64,000 nt of DNA from Alteriqipengyuania abyssalis (GCF_019857185.1 NZ_JAHWXP010000002.1:62001-126000); one strand, 5' to 3'. Numbered from the stretch's first letter, positions 19,118-28,387 are shown. Numbers and translations are program-made. Notes: generated from the letters alone by a model not told the origin.

Positions 19118-19731
19118 CAGCGACCTCTCCTCAGAACAATATACAGCGCGCCCTCGCCCCCGTGACGGCGGTGTGCGGAGCGCACGGCGGCGATCGAGCC
19201 GCCATGTTCGCTCGCTGCGAGCCAGTCGAGGATCTTGGCGCGGATCGCGCCGCGCCGTTCGCCCCGGTCGGCAGCGTCCCCGCCGCGCGGCTTGCCGGTG
19301 ACCACCAGCACGGTGCGCGCGTCCATGCTGCGTGCCTGCGCCATCCCATCCATCAATCGGTCATAGGCGCGCTCCAGCCCGTGGCCGTGTAGGTCGAGGC
19401 TGACATCGGGCGCGATCTCGCCCGCCTTCAGGCGGCGGTCCCAGTGGGAGTCCAATCCAGACTGGGTGGCAGGGCGGGAAAGCCCTCCCCCGCGCGGGGG
19501 AGGGTTGGGAGGGGGCGTTCTGCGGGTTGTGGGAGCAGCCCCCCCACCCCCGGCCCCTCCCCCACGGGGAGGGGGTGAGGTCGGCGGCACACGAGCAGGA
19601 GGCCCTTCGCCTTCGGGCTTCGAGCGCTTTGCGTTCGATCTCGCTCCAGCATGCAAGGGCTTCACACTCGCCGCCAGCGCGGCCCACGCAGCAGCTTCCT
19701 CCTCCGACAATCCGCGCGGCGCGTGTCTCAT
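19117..19731 (-). CDS. Smr/MutS2 domain protein with repeat-derived linker
   Basis: 204 residues from the ATG at 19731, which overlaps the mltA stop as ATGA; longer reading is only the mltA antiframe. N-terminal helix RGLSEEEAAAWAALAASVKPL, a Pro/Gly/Arg linker of about 40 residues, then an Smr nuclease-like domain with the hallmark DLHGHGLERAYDRL, TVLVVTGKPRGG and AHRRHGGEGALYIVLRR. Smr domains nick branched DNA or cleave RNA; stand-alone members like this have unknown targets. The linker (about residues 50-86) is coded by two C/G-rich hairpins of an intergenic repeat family, evidently inserted in frame. Confidence 0.85.
   Translation of the reverse strand: MRHAPRGLSEEEAAAWAALAASVKPLHAGARSNAKRSKPEGEGPPARVPPTSPPPRGGGAGGGGAAPTTRRTPPPNPPPRGGGLSRPATQSGLDSHWDRRLKAGEIAPDVSLDLHGHGLERAYDRLMDGMAQARSMDARTVLVVTGKPRGGDAADRGERRGAIRAKILDWLAASEHGGSIAAVRSAHRRHGGEGALYIVLRRGR
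19475..19580. repeat. Double-hairpin repeat inserted in frame in smr
   Basis: Two perfect hairpins, 19483-19504 (CCCTCCCCC / GGGGGAGGG around GCGC) and 19554-19574 (CCCCTCCCC / GGGGAGGGG around CAC), separated by a TTGGGAGGGGG stretch. The motif CTCCCAACC also forms the inverted repeat at 30747-30816, so this is a dispersed element. It encodes the Pro/Gly/Arg linker of the Smr protein. Confidence 0.7.
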
Positions 19732-20915
19732 CGCCCGGTCAGGCGTGCGACGGTCCCCTTGGGCAGGAGCACCAGCGCAGTGCCGCGCGCGCTCATTCCG
19801 CCGGCGATCTCGCGTGCGTCGCCGCCATTGCCCCAGAAGGTGTCGAACCGGTTGGGTCCCTTGATCGCGCCGCCGGTATCCTGCGCCACCCACATGCCGG
19901 AGGCGACCGGGCGGTCCATCTCCAGCACCACGGGCGCGCCATAGGGCACGAAGCGGGGATCGACCGCAACGCTATTCTGCCGCGTGACCGGCACGCCGAG
20001 CGAGCCGAGCGGGCCGGAGGTGTCGAGTTCGCGGAAGAAGATCCAGCTCTCGTTCTCGCGCATCAGTGCGCGGCCTTCCTCCGGGTTGTCGCGGATGTAG
20101 TGGACGATGCCCTGCATCGATCCGGGGTACTGGCCCGGCCCGTCGCCCAGCAGCCCGCGCTCGCGCATCAGCCCGCCGATCCCGGTATAGCCGCGCCCGT
20201 TCTGCCCCGCATAACCGATCCGCATCCGGCTGCCGTCGGGCAGGCGCAGCAGACCCGAACCCTGGATCTGGAGGAAGAACATCTCGACCGGATCGGCCGC
20301 CCACGCGATTTCGAGGCCGCGCCCGGCGAGCGCGCCGTCCTCTATCTCTGCGCGGGAATAGTAAGGCACGAACTCGCCCGTATCGTCGTAACGGCCGAGC
20401 GGCGGGCGCCCCTCGCGCTCGCTTTCGGGCATGTCGGCGGGCCATGCGCGCACCAGATCTTCGGGCAGGCGGTAGACGGGTACGTCGTAGCCTGCGCGGC
20501 GTGTGCGGCTGCCGAGGATCTCGGGCTCGAAATAGCCGGTTGCGAAGGCCGCGCCGTCGCTGATCCGGGCGGTTTCGAAGTAGGTTTCGAAGAAGGTCAG
20601 CGCGTCACCATCCCACCGCAGCGCGGCGGTGCAGACCGGCAGCCAGTCCTCGGGCCGGGTCAGGCCGCTCGCGTCGGCCTTCTCGGACGGCCAGTTGCAA
20701 CTGGAGCGGAATGCGGTGAGCGCGGCGGAGGCGTCGGCCGCATCGAGGCGGAGCGAGCGGAACGCAGGCCCCGGCGCGACTCCGGCAGCCACCGCGCTCT
20801 CGAAAGCGGGCGGCGCGGGCTTGTCGATCGGCGGGAAAGGCGGCTTGTCGGCACCCGGGCCGACGCAGCTCGAGAGAGCGACCAGCGCCGCGAGCGGCCA
20901 TATCCACTTGAACAT
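19728..20915 (-). CDS. mltA: Membrane-bound lytic murein transglycosylase A
   Basis: 395-residue lipoprotein (MFKWIWPLAALVALSSC, lipobox LSSC). It cleaves peptidoglycan between MurNAc and GlcNAc to 1,6-anhydro products in the periplasm. MltA domain: FFETYFETARISDG, GYFEPEILGSR, then IQGSGLLRLPDGSRMRIGYAGQNG. The C-terminal 3D domain has Asp residues in VDPRFVPYGAPV, VAQDTGGAIKGPNRFDTFWG. Length is normal. It is the first gene of mltA-smr-msrQ on this strand, with an ATGA overlap to smr. Confidence 0.93.
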   Translation of the reverse strand: MFKWIWPLAALVALSSCVGPGADKPPFPPIDKPAPPAFESAVAAGVAPGPAFRSLRLDAADASAALTAFRSSCNWPSEKADASGLTRPEDWLPVCTAALRWDGDALTFFETYFETARISDGAAFATGYFEPEILGSRTRRAGYDVPVYRLPEDLVRAWPADMPESEREGRPPLGRYDDTGEFVPYYSRAEIEDGALAGRGLEIAWAADPVEMFFLQIQGSGLLRLPDGSRMRIGYAGQNGRGYTGIGGLMRERGLLGDGPGQYPGSMQGIVHYIRDNPEEGRALMRENESWIFFRELDTSGPLGSLGVPVTRQNSVAVDPRFVPYGAPVVLEMDRPVASGMWVAQDTGGAIKGPNRFDTFWGNGGDAREIAGGMSARGTALVLLPKGTVARLTGR

Positions 20916-20990
20916 CGCGCTCTCCCCCCGGCTTTATGGATCGGGCCGGGCCGAGCGTGCGACCCGGGCCCCCAAGTCTCAGCCTTCGCC

Positions 20991-21653
20991 TCAGCCTTCG
21001 TCGGTTTCGACCAGCTGCCAGTCCGGCGTGCGCGAGTCGACGCGGCGGGCAAACGTCCAGATGTCGCGGCTCTCGATCGCATCGTCGAGCGATCCGGCCA
21101 CCATGTTGCCATCGCGGTCGTGGGTGACGGCTGCGATATCGGCCACGAAGCGCACCGTGATCCGCGCTTCCTTGCGCTCCAGCTCGGCATCGCGGATGGT
21201 TGCGTCCTCGATCCGGATCAGCCGGTTATCCAGCGTTTCGCCCGCTTCCTCGCGCGCGTCGATCGCCTGCGCGAAGCCCTGATAGACCGAGTCGTCGCAC
21301 AGCTCGCGCAGCGTTTCCTTGTCGCCCTTCCAGTAGGCTTCCAGGATCATGCCATAGGCACCCTTCGCCCCTTCGAGGAAGCTGGTGATGTCGAACCCGC
21401 GATCTGCCGCGATGATCGACTGCACGCCGCGTTCCACCACCGGCAGCACGTCGGGCTTGGCTTCCTGTTCGGTCACCGCGCGCGGCGGAGCCTGCGTGGT
21501 CTGCGGTGCGGCTGCCAGCCCCGCCTTGTCCTTCGCATCGAAGCGATGCGGCACGGGCTCTTCCTCATGCTCGGCCCGGCGGCCGAGAACCGAATAGAGC
21601 CGCAGCCCCAGAAAGACTGCGATCATGGCGAGAATGACGATTTCGTAGATCAC
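20991..21653 (-). CDS. Tim44/TimA-family putative adaptor protein
   Basis: 220 residues from a GTG at 21653. A single N-terminal transmembrane helix (MIYEIVILAMIAVFLGLRLY) is followed by a charged, Pro-rich linker and a C-terminal Tim44-like domain (ITSFLEGAKGAYGMILEAYWKGDKETL through SRDIWTFARRV). The bacterial homologues sit in the inner membrane opposite secB, and the family is related to the mitochondrial import subunit Tim44. The molecular role in bacteria is not established. It is divergent from secB, a pairing conserved in alphaproteobacteria, and upstream of mltA on the same strand. Confidence 0.88.
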   Translation of the reverse strand: MIYEIVILAMIAVFLGLRLYSVLGRRAEHEEEPVPHRFDAKDKAGLAAAPQTTQAPPRAVTEQEAKPDVLPVVERGVQSIIAADRGFDITSFLEGAKGAYGMILEAYWKGDKETLRELCDDSVYQGFAQAIDAREEAGETLDNRLIRIEDATIRDAELERKEARITVRFVADIAAVTHDRDGNMVAGSLDDAIESRDIWTFARRVDSRTPDWQLVETDEG

Positions 21654-21910
21654 TGAATGGGGTACCTGATCCTGCGGGCCTTTGTGGCCGACCGCGAAGC
21701 CGACCGAGCCCTGTATTCGTGTAATGGGCCTTCAATCCCACACATAGGGCGCGATATCAAATGCACAACGGCTGCCTAAGTATCCCGCTGCGGCGGTTCG
21801 TGCCCGTTGCGGGGCGGGAAAGCGGCTGCTAGGCGGCGTGTCACCGACCACGCGGGCGCAAGGTCAAGCTGCCGCCCGGGTATCCCAACCTTTCGAAAGA
21901 GTGCTCTTCC

Positions 21911-22438
21911 ATGGCCGACGAAGGCGACGTTCTGACCGATCTCAACACCCCGTCCAGCGGCAATGGCGCGGACAACCGCCCGACCGCGGGCTTCATCACG
22001 CAGTATATCAAGGATCTCTCGGTCGAGAATCCGAACTCTCCGGCCAGCTTCCAGTGGCAGGACGCGCCGCAGATCGACCTGCAGTTCAACATCGGCGCGA
22101 ACCCGGTGAACGACGAGATCAGCGAAGTCGAACTGAAGATCAACGCGACCGCCAATTGCGAAAACGGACAGCTTTACGTGATCGAGCTGGTCTATGCCGG
22201 CCTCGTCGGCGTGCGCAACATGCCCGAAGACCAGATGCACATGTTCCTGTTCGCAGAAGCGCCGCGCATCCTGTTTCCCTTCGCCCGCCGTGTGGTTGCC
22301 GATGCGACCCGCGATCTGGGCTTCCAGCCGCTGATGGTCGATCCGATCGACTTCAGCGGGCTGTACCTGCAGCGCCTTCAGGAAAAGCAGGCGGAAGACG
22401 CCGCTGCGGGCGGCGCGGCACCGGGCGGCAACGCCTGA
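21911..22438 (+). CDS. secB: Protein-export chaperone SecB
   Basis: 175 residues. It holds unfolded precursor proteins for the SecA/SecYEG translocase. Conserved SecB stretches: FITQYIKDLSVENPNSPASF, then EVELKINATA, AGLVGVRNMPEDQMHMFLF, EAPRILFPFARRVVADATRDLGF and PLMVDPIDFSGLY. The C-terminal tail is Ala/Gly-rich as in alphaproteobacterial forms. It is divergent from the Tim44-like gene and followed by murJ 38 bases later. Confidence 0.96.
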   Translation: MADEGDVLTDLNTPSSGNGADNRPTAGFITQYIKDLSVENPNSPASFQWQDAPQIDLQFNIGANPVNDEISEVELKINATANCENGQLYVIELVYAGLVGVRNMPEDQMHMFLFAEAPRILFPFARRVVADATRDLGFQPLMVDPIDFSGLYLQRLQEKQAEDAAAGGAAPGGNA

Positions 22439-22476
22439 CCACCGCCCGGCAGGGGGGCCAGTAGGGAGGCGGGCGG

Positions 22477-24081
22477 ATGAGCCTGCTCAGGAATGTCGGG
22501 ACGATCGGCGGGCTGACGCTGGTCAGTCGCTTTGCCGGGCTCGCGCGGGAGATGATCTTCTCCCGCGTGCTCGGTGCCAATGCCGTCACCGACGCCTGGT
22601 TTCAGGCGTTCATTATCCCCAACGTCTTCCGCCGCATGTTCGCGGAAGGGGCGTTTTCGGCCGCCTTCGTGCCGATGTTCTCCAAGCGGTTGCATGGAGA
22701 GGGCGGGATCGAGGAAGCGCGCAGCTTCTCCAATGACGTACTGAGCGTGTTCCTGCCGGTGCTGATCGCGGTCTGCGCGGTCATGATGCTGGCGATGCCG
22801 CTGGTCATTCGCCTGCTCGGCGATGGCGATTCCTCGCCCGCCGACTTCGCGATGGAAGTCGACTTCGCGCGGATCATGTTCCCCTACATCGCGCTGGTCA
22901 GCATGGTGACGCTGTTCACCGGAATGCTCAATTCGGTCAGCCGCTTCGCGCCCGGGGCAAGCTTTCCGATCATCCTCAACCTGGTGCTGATCGCGAACCT
23001 GCTGATCGGCGATCATGCCATTTCGCAATGGGGCTGGACCACGCGTCAGGTGGGCTACACCCAGGCCTGGGCGGTGACGGTGGGCGGTGCGATCCAGCTC
23101 GCCTGGCTCTATTACTGGACCCGGGTGGAGGGCTTCCGGCCCAGGCTGCTGTGGCCGCGTATCACGCCCGAGGTGAAGCGCCTGTCGATCATCGCGTTTC
23201 CCGCAGCGATCGGCGGCGGCGCGTACCAGATCAACACGCTGGTCCAGCTCTACTTCCTCAACCAGCTCGACAGCGGCTCGATCAGCTACATGAATTACGC
23301 CGACCGGCTGAACCAGCTGCCGCTGGGGATCATCGGCATCGCGCTGTCGACCGCGATCCTGCCCACATTGTCCAAGTTCGTCGGCGCGAAGAACCGGGCG
23401 GGCACCGATCGCATCCAGTCCGATGCGATCGAGCTCGCCATGCTGCTCACGATCCCCGCGGCCGTCGCCCTCGCCATCTGTGCCGAACCCTTCGTCACGA
23501 TGATCTTCCAGGGCGGCCGCTTCAGCCTCGAACAGGCGGCGCTGACCGGCAATGTGCTGGCTGCGCTGGTCCTCGGCCTGCCCGCATACGTTCTGGTGAA
23601 GGTGCTGGTGCCCAATTTCTACGCCCGGTCGGACACGCGCACGCCGGTCTATGCCGCGTTTATCTCGCTGGTCGTGTTCGCGGCGATGAACGTCGCGACG
23701 ATCGGCCGGTTCGGCGTGGTCGGGGTCGCCTTTGCCAGCGTGGTCGGCGCTTGGATCAATGTCGGCTACCTCTATGCCGTGCTGGTCCGGCGCGACTATT
23801 ACCGCATCCCGTTGAAGCTGGTCGGGCGGATCGCGCGCCAGCTGGTTGCCGCTGCCGCAATGGGCGCTGCCCTGTGGTTCACGCGCGACCTGCTGACCGG
23901 GTGGTACGATGCGGGCCTGTTCGCGCGGGCTGGCGCGCTCGCCGCGCTCGTGATCTGCGCGGGCGCAGTCTATTTCGGGATCGCCTTTGCGATCGGCGCG
24001 ATCGACCGCCAGCGCATCACCACGCTGACCCGCAAGACCCCGGTGCCCGCAAGCGACGGGCCGGACGATGTTGCCGAATAG
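22477..24081 (+). CDS. murJ: Lipid II flippase MurJ
   Basis: 534 residues, about 14 transmembrane segments. It flips lipid-linked peptidoglycan precursor across the inner membrane. The MurJ N-terminus is clear (LLRNVGTIGGLTLVSRFAGL, then AREMIFSRVLGANAVTDAWF with central Arg residues, and FAEGAFSAAFVP), as are later motifs GGGAYQINTLVQLYFL and DRLNQLPLGIIGIALSTAIL. The start follows a strong purine-rich site (GGGAGGCGGGCGG). It lies between secB and trpS on the same strand. Confidence 0.95.
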   Translation: MSLLRNVGTIGGLTLVSRFAGLAREMIFSRVLGANAVTDAWFQAFIIPNVFRRMFAEGAFSAAFVPMFSKRLHGEGGIEEARSFSNDVLSVFLPVLIAVCAVMMLAMPLVIRLLGDGDSSPADFAMEVDFARIMFPYIALVSMVTLFTGMLNSVSRFAPGASFPIILNLVLIANLLIGDHAISQWGWTTRQVGYTQAWAVTVGGAIQLAWLYYWTRVEGFRPRLLWPRITPEVKRLSIIAFPAAIGGGAYQINTLVQLYFLNQLDSGSISYMNYADRLNQLPLGIIGIALSTAILPTLSKFVGAKNRAGTDRIQSDAIELAMLLTIPAAVALAICAEPFVTMIFQGGRFSLEQAALTGNVLAALVLGLPAYVLVKVLVPNFYARSDTRTPVYAAFISLVVFAAMNVATIGRFGVVGVAFASVVGAWINVGYLYAVLVRRDYYRIPLKLVGRIARQLVAAAAMGAALWFTRDLLTGWYDAGLFARAGALAALVICAGAVYFGIAFAIGAIDRQRITTLTRKTPVPASDGPDDVAE

Positions 24082-24106
24082 ACTGCGTGTGATAAGGCTC
24101 GCCGCC

Positions 24107-24196
24107 ATGGACCGGATTGCTCAGCCAGTGAACACTGCACCGCGCCGCTTTGCAACGCGCGGGCGGGCGGCCTGGCGATGGCTGGGTCAGCGTTGA
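24107..24196 (+). CDS. Possible 29-codon leader peptide before trpS
   Basis: Small frame MDRIAQPVNTAPRRFATRG... ending WRWLGQR, with two UGG codons (24173 and 24179) separated by one codon, 15 codons before... just upstream of two adjacent perfect 6-bp hairpins: GGTCAG/CTGACC (24185-24203) and GCCGGG/CCCGGC (24204-24221). A weak AAGG lies 9 bases before the ATG. A Trp-rich leader before tryptophanyl-tRNA synthetase suggests attenuation, but no T-run follows and short G+C-rich frames often contain Trp by chance. Confidence 0.3.
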   Translation: MDRIAQPVNTAPRRFATRGRAAWRWLGQR

Positions 24197-24262
24197 TCTG
24201 ACCGCCGGGGGCCAACCCGGCACCAAGCCATTATCCGTTCGATTTTCGAAAGATCTCTCATC

Positions 24263-25279
24263 ATGCGCGTAGTTTCGGGCATCCAGCCCACCGGCAACCT
24301 TCACCTCGGCAATTATCTCGGCGCGATCCGCAACTGGGTGCGGATGCAGGACGAGATGGATGCGGACAGCGAGTGTCTGTTCTTCCTCGCCGATCTGCAC
24401 GCGATCTCGATGTCGCACGAACCCGCCGAACTGCGCCGCGCCACGCTGGAAATGGCCGCCGCGCTGGTCGCCTGCGGGATCGATCCCGATCGCTCGATCC
24501 TGTTCAACCAGGCGCAGGTGCCCCAGCACGCAGAGCTGCAATGGCTGCTCAACGGCACCGCGCGGATGGGCTGGCTGAACCGGATGACGCAGTGGAAGGA
24601 CAAGGCGGGCAAGAACCGCGAAGGCGCATCGGTCGCGCTGTTCACCTACCCGGTGTTGCAGGCCGCCGACGTGCTGGTCCACCAGGCGACCCACGTGCCC
24701 GTCGGCGACGATCAGAAGCAGCATCTGGAGCTGGCGCGCGACATCGCGCAGAAGTTCAACAACGACTTCTGCACTGAAGACGCCCCGCTGTTCACCCTGC
24801 CCGAACCGATCACTCCGCCCGATGCGGCGCGGATCATGAGCCTGCGCGACGGCAGCAAGAAGATGTCCAAATCCGATCCGTCGGACATGAGCCGGATCAA
24901 CCTGTCCGACGATCCGGACGAGGTGATGAAGAAGGTCAAGAAGGCCAAGACCGATCCCGAATCGCTGCCTTCGGAGCGCGACGGGCTCGAAGGCCGCGCA
25001 GAAGCGCTCAACCTCGTCACCATCTACGCCGCGCTGACCGACCGGAGCGTGGATGACGTGCTGGCCGAACATGGCGGGCAGGGCTTCGGCGCGTTCAAGC
25101 CTGCGCTGGGCGAGGTGCTGATCGAAACGCTGCGGCCGATCTCGGCACGGTTCAACCAACTGCTCGAAGATCGCGAGGCGCTCGACGCGATCCTCGCACG
25201 CGGCGCAGCGAGGGCACGCGACCGCGCCGCGCCCACGCTGGCTGCGACCTACGAAGCGCTCGGACTCGTCCGTGGCTGA
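24263..25279 (+). CDS. trpS: Tryptophanyl-tRNA synthetase
   Basis: Class I aminoacyl-tRNA synthetase that charges tRNA-Trp; 338 residues, normal length. The start MRVVSGIQPTGNLHLGNYLG contains the HIGH-equivalent (TGNLHLGNY), and SLRDGSKKMSKSDPSD contains the KMSKS loop. TYPVLQAADVLVHQATHVPVG with GDDQKQHLELARDIA is the Trp-pocket/ATP region. It is separated from murJ by 181 bases that hold a possible Trp-codon leader peptide and two hairpins. Confidence 0.97.
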   Translation: MRVVSGIQPTGNLHLGNYLGAIRNWVRMQDEMDADSECLFFLADLHAISMSHEPAELRRATLEMAAALVACGIDPDRSILFNQAQVPQHAELQWLLNGTARMGWLNRMTQWKDKAGKNREGASVALFTYPVLQAADVLVHQATHVPVGDDQKQHLELARDIAQKFNNDFCTEDAPLFTLPEPITPPDAARIMSLRDGSKKMSKSDPSDMSRINLSDDPDEVMKKVKKAKTDPESLPSERDGLEGRAEALNLVTIYAALTDRSVDDVLAEHGGQGFGAFKPALGEVLIETLRPISARFNQLLEDREALDAILARGAARARDRAAPTLAATYEALGLVRG

Positions 25280-25422
25280 TCGTAAATCGCGATAAGCCGA
25301 GGAAAGTTAAGGACTTCAAGAGGTTAAAGCGGCGTTCAGGGGAACCTGTCTAACAGGTGAAGCGTATTGTCATGCGGGGGGCATCCCCACGGAGCGCCTC
25401 CCCTCACCCAGGGGCACTTGCC

Positions 25423-26070
25423 ATGATCAAACAACGTTTTCTCGCTGCCGTCGGCGCGCTGGGCATTCTCGGCGCCGGGCTGACCGCTTGTGCGACCGGC
25501 TTCCAGGCCGACGTCTCCCGCTTTCAGGCGCAGCTGCCTGCGCCGCAGGGCCAGACCTTCGCCGTGGTCGCGGACGACCCCGCGCTCGCCGGCGGGATCG
25601 AATTCGGCCAGTACGCCCAGCTGGTGAGCGGTGAAATGGCCCGGCTGGGCTACGTCCCCGGCACGCCTGCCAATGCCGATCTGATCGTGCGGTTCGACTA
25701 CGATGTCGATAACGGGCGCGAACGCTTGCGCTCGACCGGGACCGGCTTCCGCGATCCCTTCTACGATCCCTGGTATCGTTACCGCGCCGGGGCCTTCGTC
25801 CCGCGCGGCTACTGGGGCTACGGCTACTACGATCCGTGGCTCTCCAGCAGCAGCCGGATCGACAGCTACACCGTCTATACCAGCGAGATCGACCTCGACA
25901 TCGACGACCGGCGGACCGGCCAGCGGCTGTTCGAAGGCACGGCCAAGGCCGTATCGCCCAGCGACAACCTGCAATATCTGGTGCCCAACCTGGTCGAAGC
26001 GATGTTCACCGGCTTCCCGGGCAATTCGGGCGAGACAGTGCGCATCTCGATCAAGCCGGAAGAGCGGTAA
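25423..26070 (+). CDS. DUF4136-type lipoprotein
   Basis: 215 residues from the ATG at 25423 (MIKQRFLAAVGALGILGAGL then TACA), a lipoprotein signal with Cys near 24. The domain carries FAVVADDPALAGGIEFGQYA, AQLVSGEMARLGYV, DLIVRFDYDVDNG, a Tyr/Trp/Gly-rich insertion (FYDPWYRYRAG, GYWGYGYYDPW) and the end [21 protein letters not shown]4136 proteins are small envelope lipoproteins of unknown function. A related lipoprotein with the same FPGNSGET end is encoded at 59977. The in-frame extension upstream is not needed. Confidence 0.85.
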   Translation: MIKQRFLAAVGALGILGAGLTACATGFQADVSRFQAQLPAPQGQTFAVVADDPALAGGIEFGQYAQLVSGEMARLGYVPGTPANADLIVRFDYDVDNGRERLRSTGTGFRDPFYDPWYRYRAGAFVPRGYWGYGYYDPWLSSSSRIDSYTVYTSEIDLDIDDRRTGQRLFEGTAKAVSPSDNLQYLVPNLVEAMFTGFPGNSGETVRISIKPEER

Positions 26071-26087
26071 GGCAACGGTCGGGAGGC

Positions 26088-26516
26088 GTGGTACGGTTAT
26101 GGAGCTTCGTGGCGATCGCGACTCTCCTCGGCCTTGGCCTGTCGGTCGACGCTTACGCGTGCCGGACCAACCCGCCGCCCGAACAGGAACTCGCCCGGGG
26201 GTATGAAGCCGGCGCGATCAAGGCCATCGCACTCGTTCGCGTCGATACCACGCACTACGCCAGTGCGGCGAGTCGGGACGCGCACCAGTGGAGTGCACAT
26301 GGGCGGGTCGTAAGATCCCTTCTGGGAACGGATTTGCCCGCCGAAATCGAGTTCGGACCCGGGCCGTGCGTCGGGCGCCGTGCGCCGGAGCCCGAGCCGG
26401 GCGATGCGTGGGTGGTTTATTTGTGGATCGATCATACTGGCCAGTATGTATCCTGGCTCGCCTTGACGCTGGACGAAGCGCGGGAGTTCGATCCCGTTCT
26501 AAACGGTCGCCTCTAG
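26088..26516 (+). CDS. Small secreted protein, unknown function
   Basis: About 142 residues from a GTG at 26088 (VVRLWSFVAIATLLGLGLSV then DAYAC), which gives a signal peptide with an Arg near its start; a GTG at 26109 with GGAG 4 bases upstream is the alternative. The mature part has Cys in YACRTNPP and GPGPCVGRR and a strand-rich middle (AIKAIALVRVDTTHYA, PAEIEFGPGPC, AWVVYLWIDHTGQYVSWLAL). No family recognised. It follows the DUF4136 gene by 17 bases and is convergent with dut. Confidence 0.6.
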   Translation: MVRLWSFVAIATLLGLGLSVDAYACRTNPPPEQELARGYEAGAIKAIALVRVDTTHYASAASRDAHQWSAHGRVVRSLLGTDLPAEIEFGPGPCVGRRAPEPEPGDAWVVYLWIDHTGQYVSWLALTLDEAREFDPVLNGRL

Positions 26517-26538
26517 CGTCCTGTCACAGCGCACGTTT

Positions 26539-26997
26539 CTACAGCGTGGCGTGGCCGCCGGTCGAGCCGAAGCCGCCTGCCCCGCGCTGCGTCTCATCCA
26601 GATCGCCGACCTCGGCAAAGGCCGCACGGGTGACGGGGGCGAGGACCAGCTGCGCCACGCGGTCGCCGCGGCGGATCGCAAAGCTCTCGTCGCCGTGGTT
26701 GATCAGCAGCACCTTGAGCTCGCCGCGATAGTCCGAATCGATCGTGCCGGGCGCATTGGGCACGGAGATGCCGTGTTTGAACGCGAGGCCCGAGCGCGGG
26801 CGCACCTGAATCTCGTACCCCTGTGGAATCGCGACCGCGAAGCCCGTGGCGACGGCATGGCGCGCGCCGGGAGCGAGATCGACATCCTCCGCCGCGCACA
26901 CGTCCATTCCCGCCGCGCCATCGGTGGCGTAGACGGGGAGCGGCAGGCCTTCGCCATGCTCGAGGCGCAGAATCGCCACGCCGACCGTATCAGTCAT
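26539..26997 (-). CDS. dut: dUTP diphosphatase
   Basis: 152-residue trimeric enzyme that hydrolyses dUTP to dUMP, keeping uracil out of DNA. Three ATGs in a row (27003, 27000, 26997); the last has GGAG 7 bases upstream and is chosen. The five dUTPase motifs are visible: [49 protein letters not shown] and the C-terminal [11 protein letters not shown]. It overlaps the coaBC stop by 8 bases, so the two are translationally linked. Confidence 0.97.
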   Translation of the reverse strand: MTDTVGVAILRLEHGEGLPLPVYATDGAAGMDVCAAEDVDLAPGARHAVATGFAVAIPQGYEIQVRPRSGLAFKHGISVPNAPGTIDSDYRGELKVLLINHGDESFAIRRGDRVAQLVLAPVTRAAFAEVGDLDETQRGAGGFGSTGGHATL

Positions 26998-28387
26998 CAT
27001 CATTCTCCAGCGCCAGCGCGATCCGTTCGACCAGCCGCATGGCGACCTCTTCCTTGGGCATTTGCGGCCAGTCCTCGACGCCGTCTTCGGTGACGAGGTG
27101 GATGGTGTTGTGCGCCCCGCCCATCACGCTCTGGCCCACGCCGCCGGACACATCATTGGCGATGATCCAGTCGGCCTTCTTGCGCGCGCGCTTGGCCTGC
27201 GCGTTCTCGACCACATCGTCGGTCTCCGCAGCGAAGCCGATCAGCAGGCCGGGACGAGCGTCCGAAGCGCCCAGCGTGGCGAGGATATCGGGGTTCTCGG
27301 CCAGCTCGAGCGCGGGTGGAGCGTCGCCGCGCTTCTTCATCTTGCTCTCTGCCACATCGCGCGTGCGCCAGTCGGCGACGGCGGCGGCCATGATCGCGAT
27401 ATCGGCGGGCAGGTTTTCGCGCACCGCAGCCGCCATGTCGCGCGCGGTCTGCACGTCGACGCGGGTGACACCGGGCGGCGTCGCCAGCTCCACCGGGCCC
27501 GCGACCAGCGTCACCCGCGCGCCTGCCGCAGCGGCAGCGGCGGCAATCGCGAAGCCCTGTTTCCCGCTGGAGCGGTTGGCGATGTAGCGCACCGGATCGA
27601 TCGGCTCATGCGTCGGCCCGGCGGTCACCAGCACGTGGCGGCCCGCCAGCGGTGCCCCGTCGAAATGGTAGAAAGCGCCGCGATCCTCTTCGCGCGCAGC
27701 CGCAACCGCGCCGCCTTTCTCTGCCAGCAGCGTGTCCGGCTGCGGCGACGCCTTGCGCCCCCCGCGCGGAATCAGCGATGCGATCAGCCCGCCGAGGCTG
27801 CCCTGACGCTCGCGCTCGCGCGTCCCGGTGCCGGTATCCTGCCCCGCCCAGCTGGCGATCGCATTCCAGATCGCGGGCGGTTCGGGCAGACGCCCTGCGC
27901 CGTATTCGCCGCAGGCCATCGGCCCTTCGTCGGGATCGAGCACGATCACGCCCGCCTCTCGCAGCCGCGCGACATTGGCCTGCACTGCGGCGTGGCTCCA
28001 CATGCGCACGTTCATCGCGGGCACCGCCATCACCGGCTTGTCCGTCGCGAGCAGCAGCGTGGTCGCCAGATCGTCCGCAATACCCGCCGCCATCTTGGCG
28101 AGCATGTTCGCGGTCGCAGGGCACACCACCACCAGATCCGCCTCGCGGCTAAGCTGGATATGGCCCATCTCGACCTCGTTCCTGAGATCCCACAACGTGG
28201 TGTGGACGGGATTTTCGCTGAGCGCGGCTAGCGTCATCGGAGTGACGAAGTGCGATCCGCCCTCGGTCAGCACGCAGGTGACGCTGCCGCCGTTCTTGCG
28301 GATCAGGCGAATCAGCTCGCACGACTTGTAGGCCGCGATCCCGCCGCCGATCACCAGCAGCACCTTGATGCCGCTCGGCGCCGCCAT
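26990..28387 (-). CDS. coaBC: Bifunctional phosphopantothenoylcysteine decarboxylase/synthetase CoaBC
   Basis: 465 residues; two consecutive steps of coenzyme A synthesis. N-terminal flavin decarboxylase (CoaC): [20 protein letters not shown], active-site His in [28 protein letters not shown] and the Cys flap [17 protein letters not shown]-terminal synthetase (CoaB): [46 protein letters not shown]. The linker between the domains (about residues 185-245, with [11 protein letters not shown] and [11 protein letters not shown]) is longer than in E. coli (total 406). The start overlaps the ubiB stop as TGATG and the stop overlaps dut. Confidence 0.97.
   Translation of the reverse strand: MAAPSGIKVLLVIGGGIAAYKSCELIRLIRKNGGSVTCVLTEGGSHFVTPMTLAALSENPVHTTLWDLRNEVEMGHIQLSREADLVVVCPATANMLAKMAAGIADDLATTLLLATDKPVMAVPAMNVRMWSHAAVQANVARLREAGVIVLDPDEGPMACGEYGAGRLPEPPAIWNAIASWAGQDTGTGTRERERQGSLGGLIASLIPRGGRKASPQPDTLLAEKGGAVAAAREEDRGAFYHFDGAPLAGRHVLVTAGPTHEPIDPVRYIANRSSGKQGFAIAAAAAAAGARVTLVAGPVELATPPGVTRVDVQTARDMAAAVRENLPADIAIMAAAVADWRTRDVAESKMKKRGDAPPALELAENPDILATLGASDARPGLLIGFAAETDDVVENAQAKRARKKADWIIANDVSGGVGQSVMGGAHNTIHLVTEDGVEDWPQMPKEEVAMRLVERIALALENDDD

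Noticed and set aside
25341-25368. GGAACC-N16-CGTATT considered as an EcfG stress promoter for the DUF4136 gene
   Set aside because: The −35 and spacing fit but the −10 lacks GTT; not strong enough to list.
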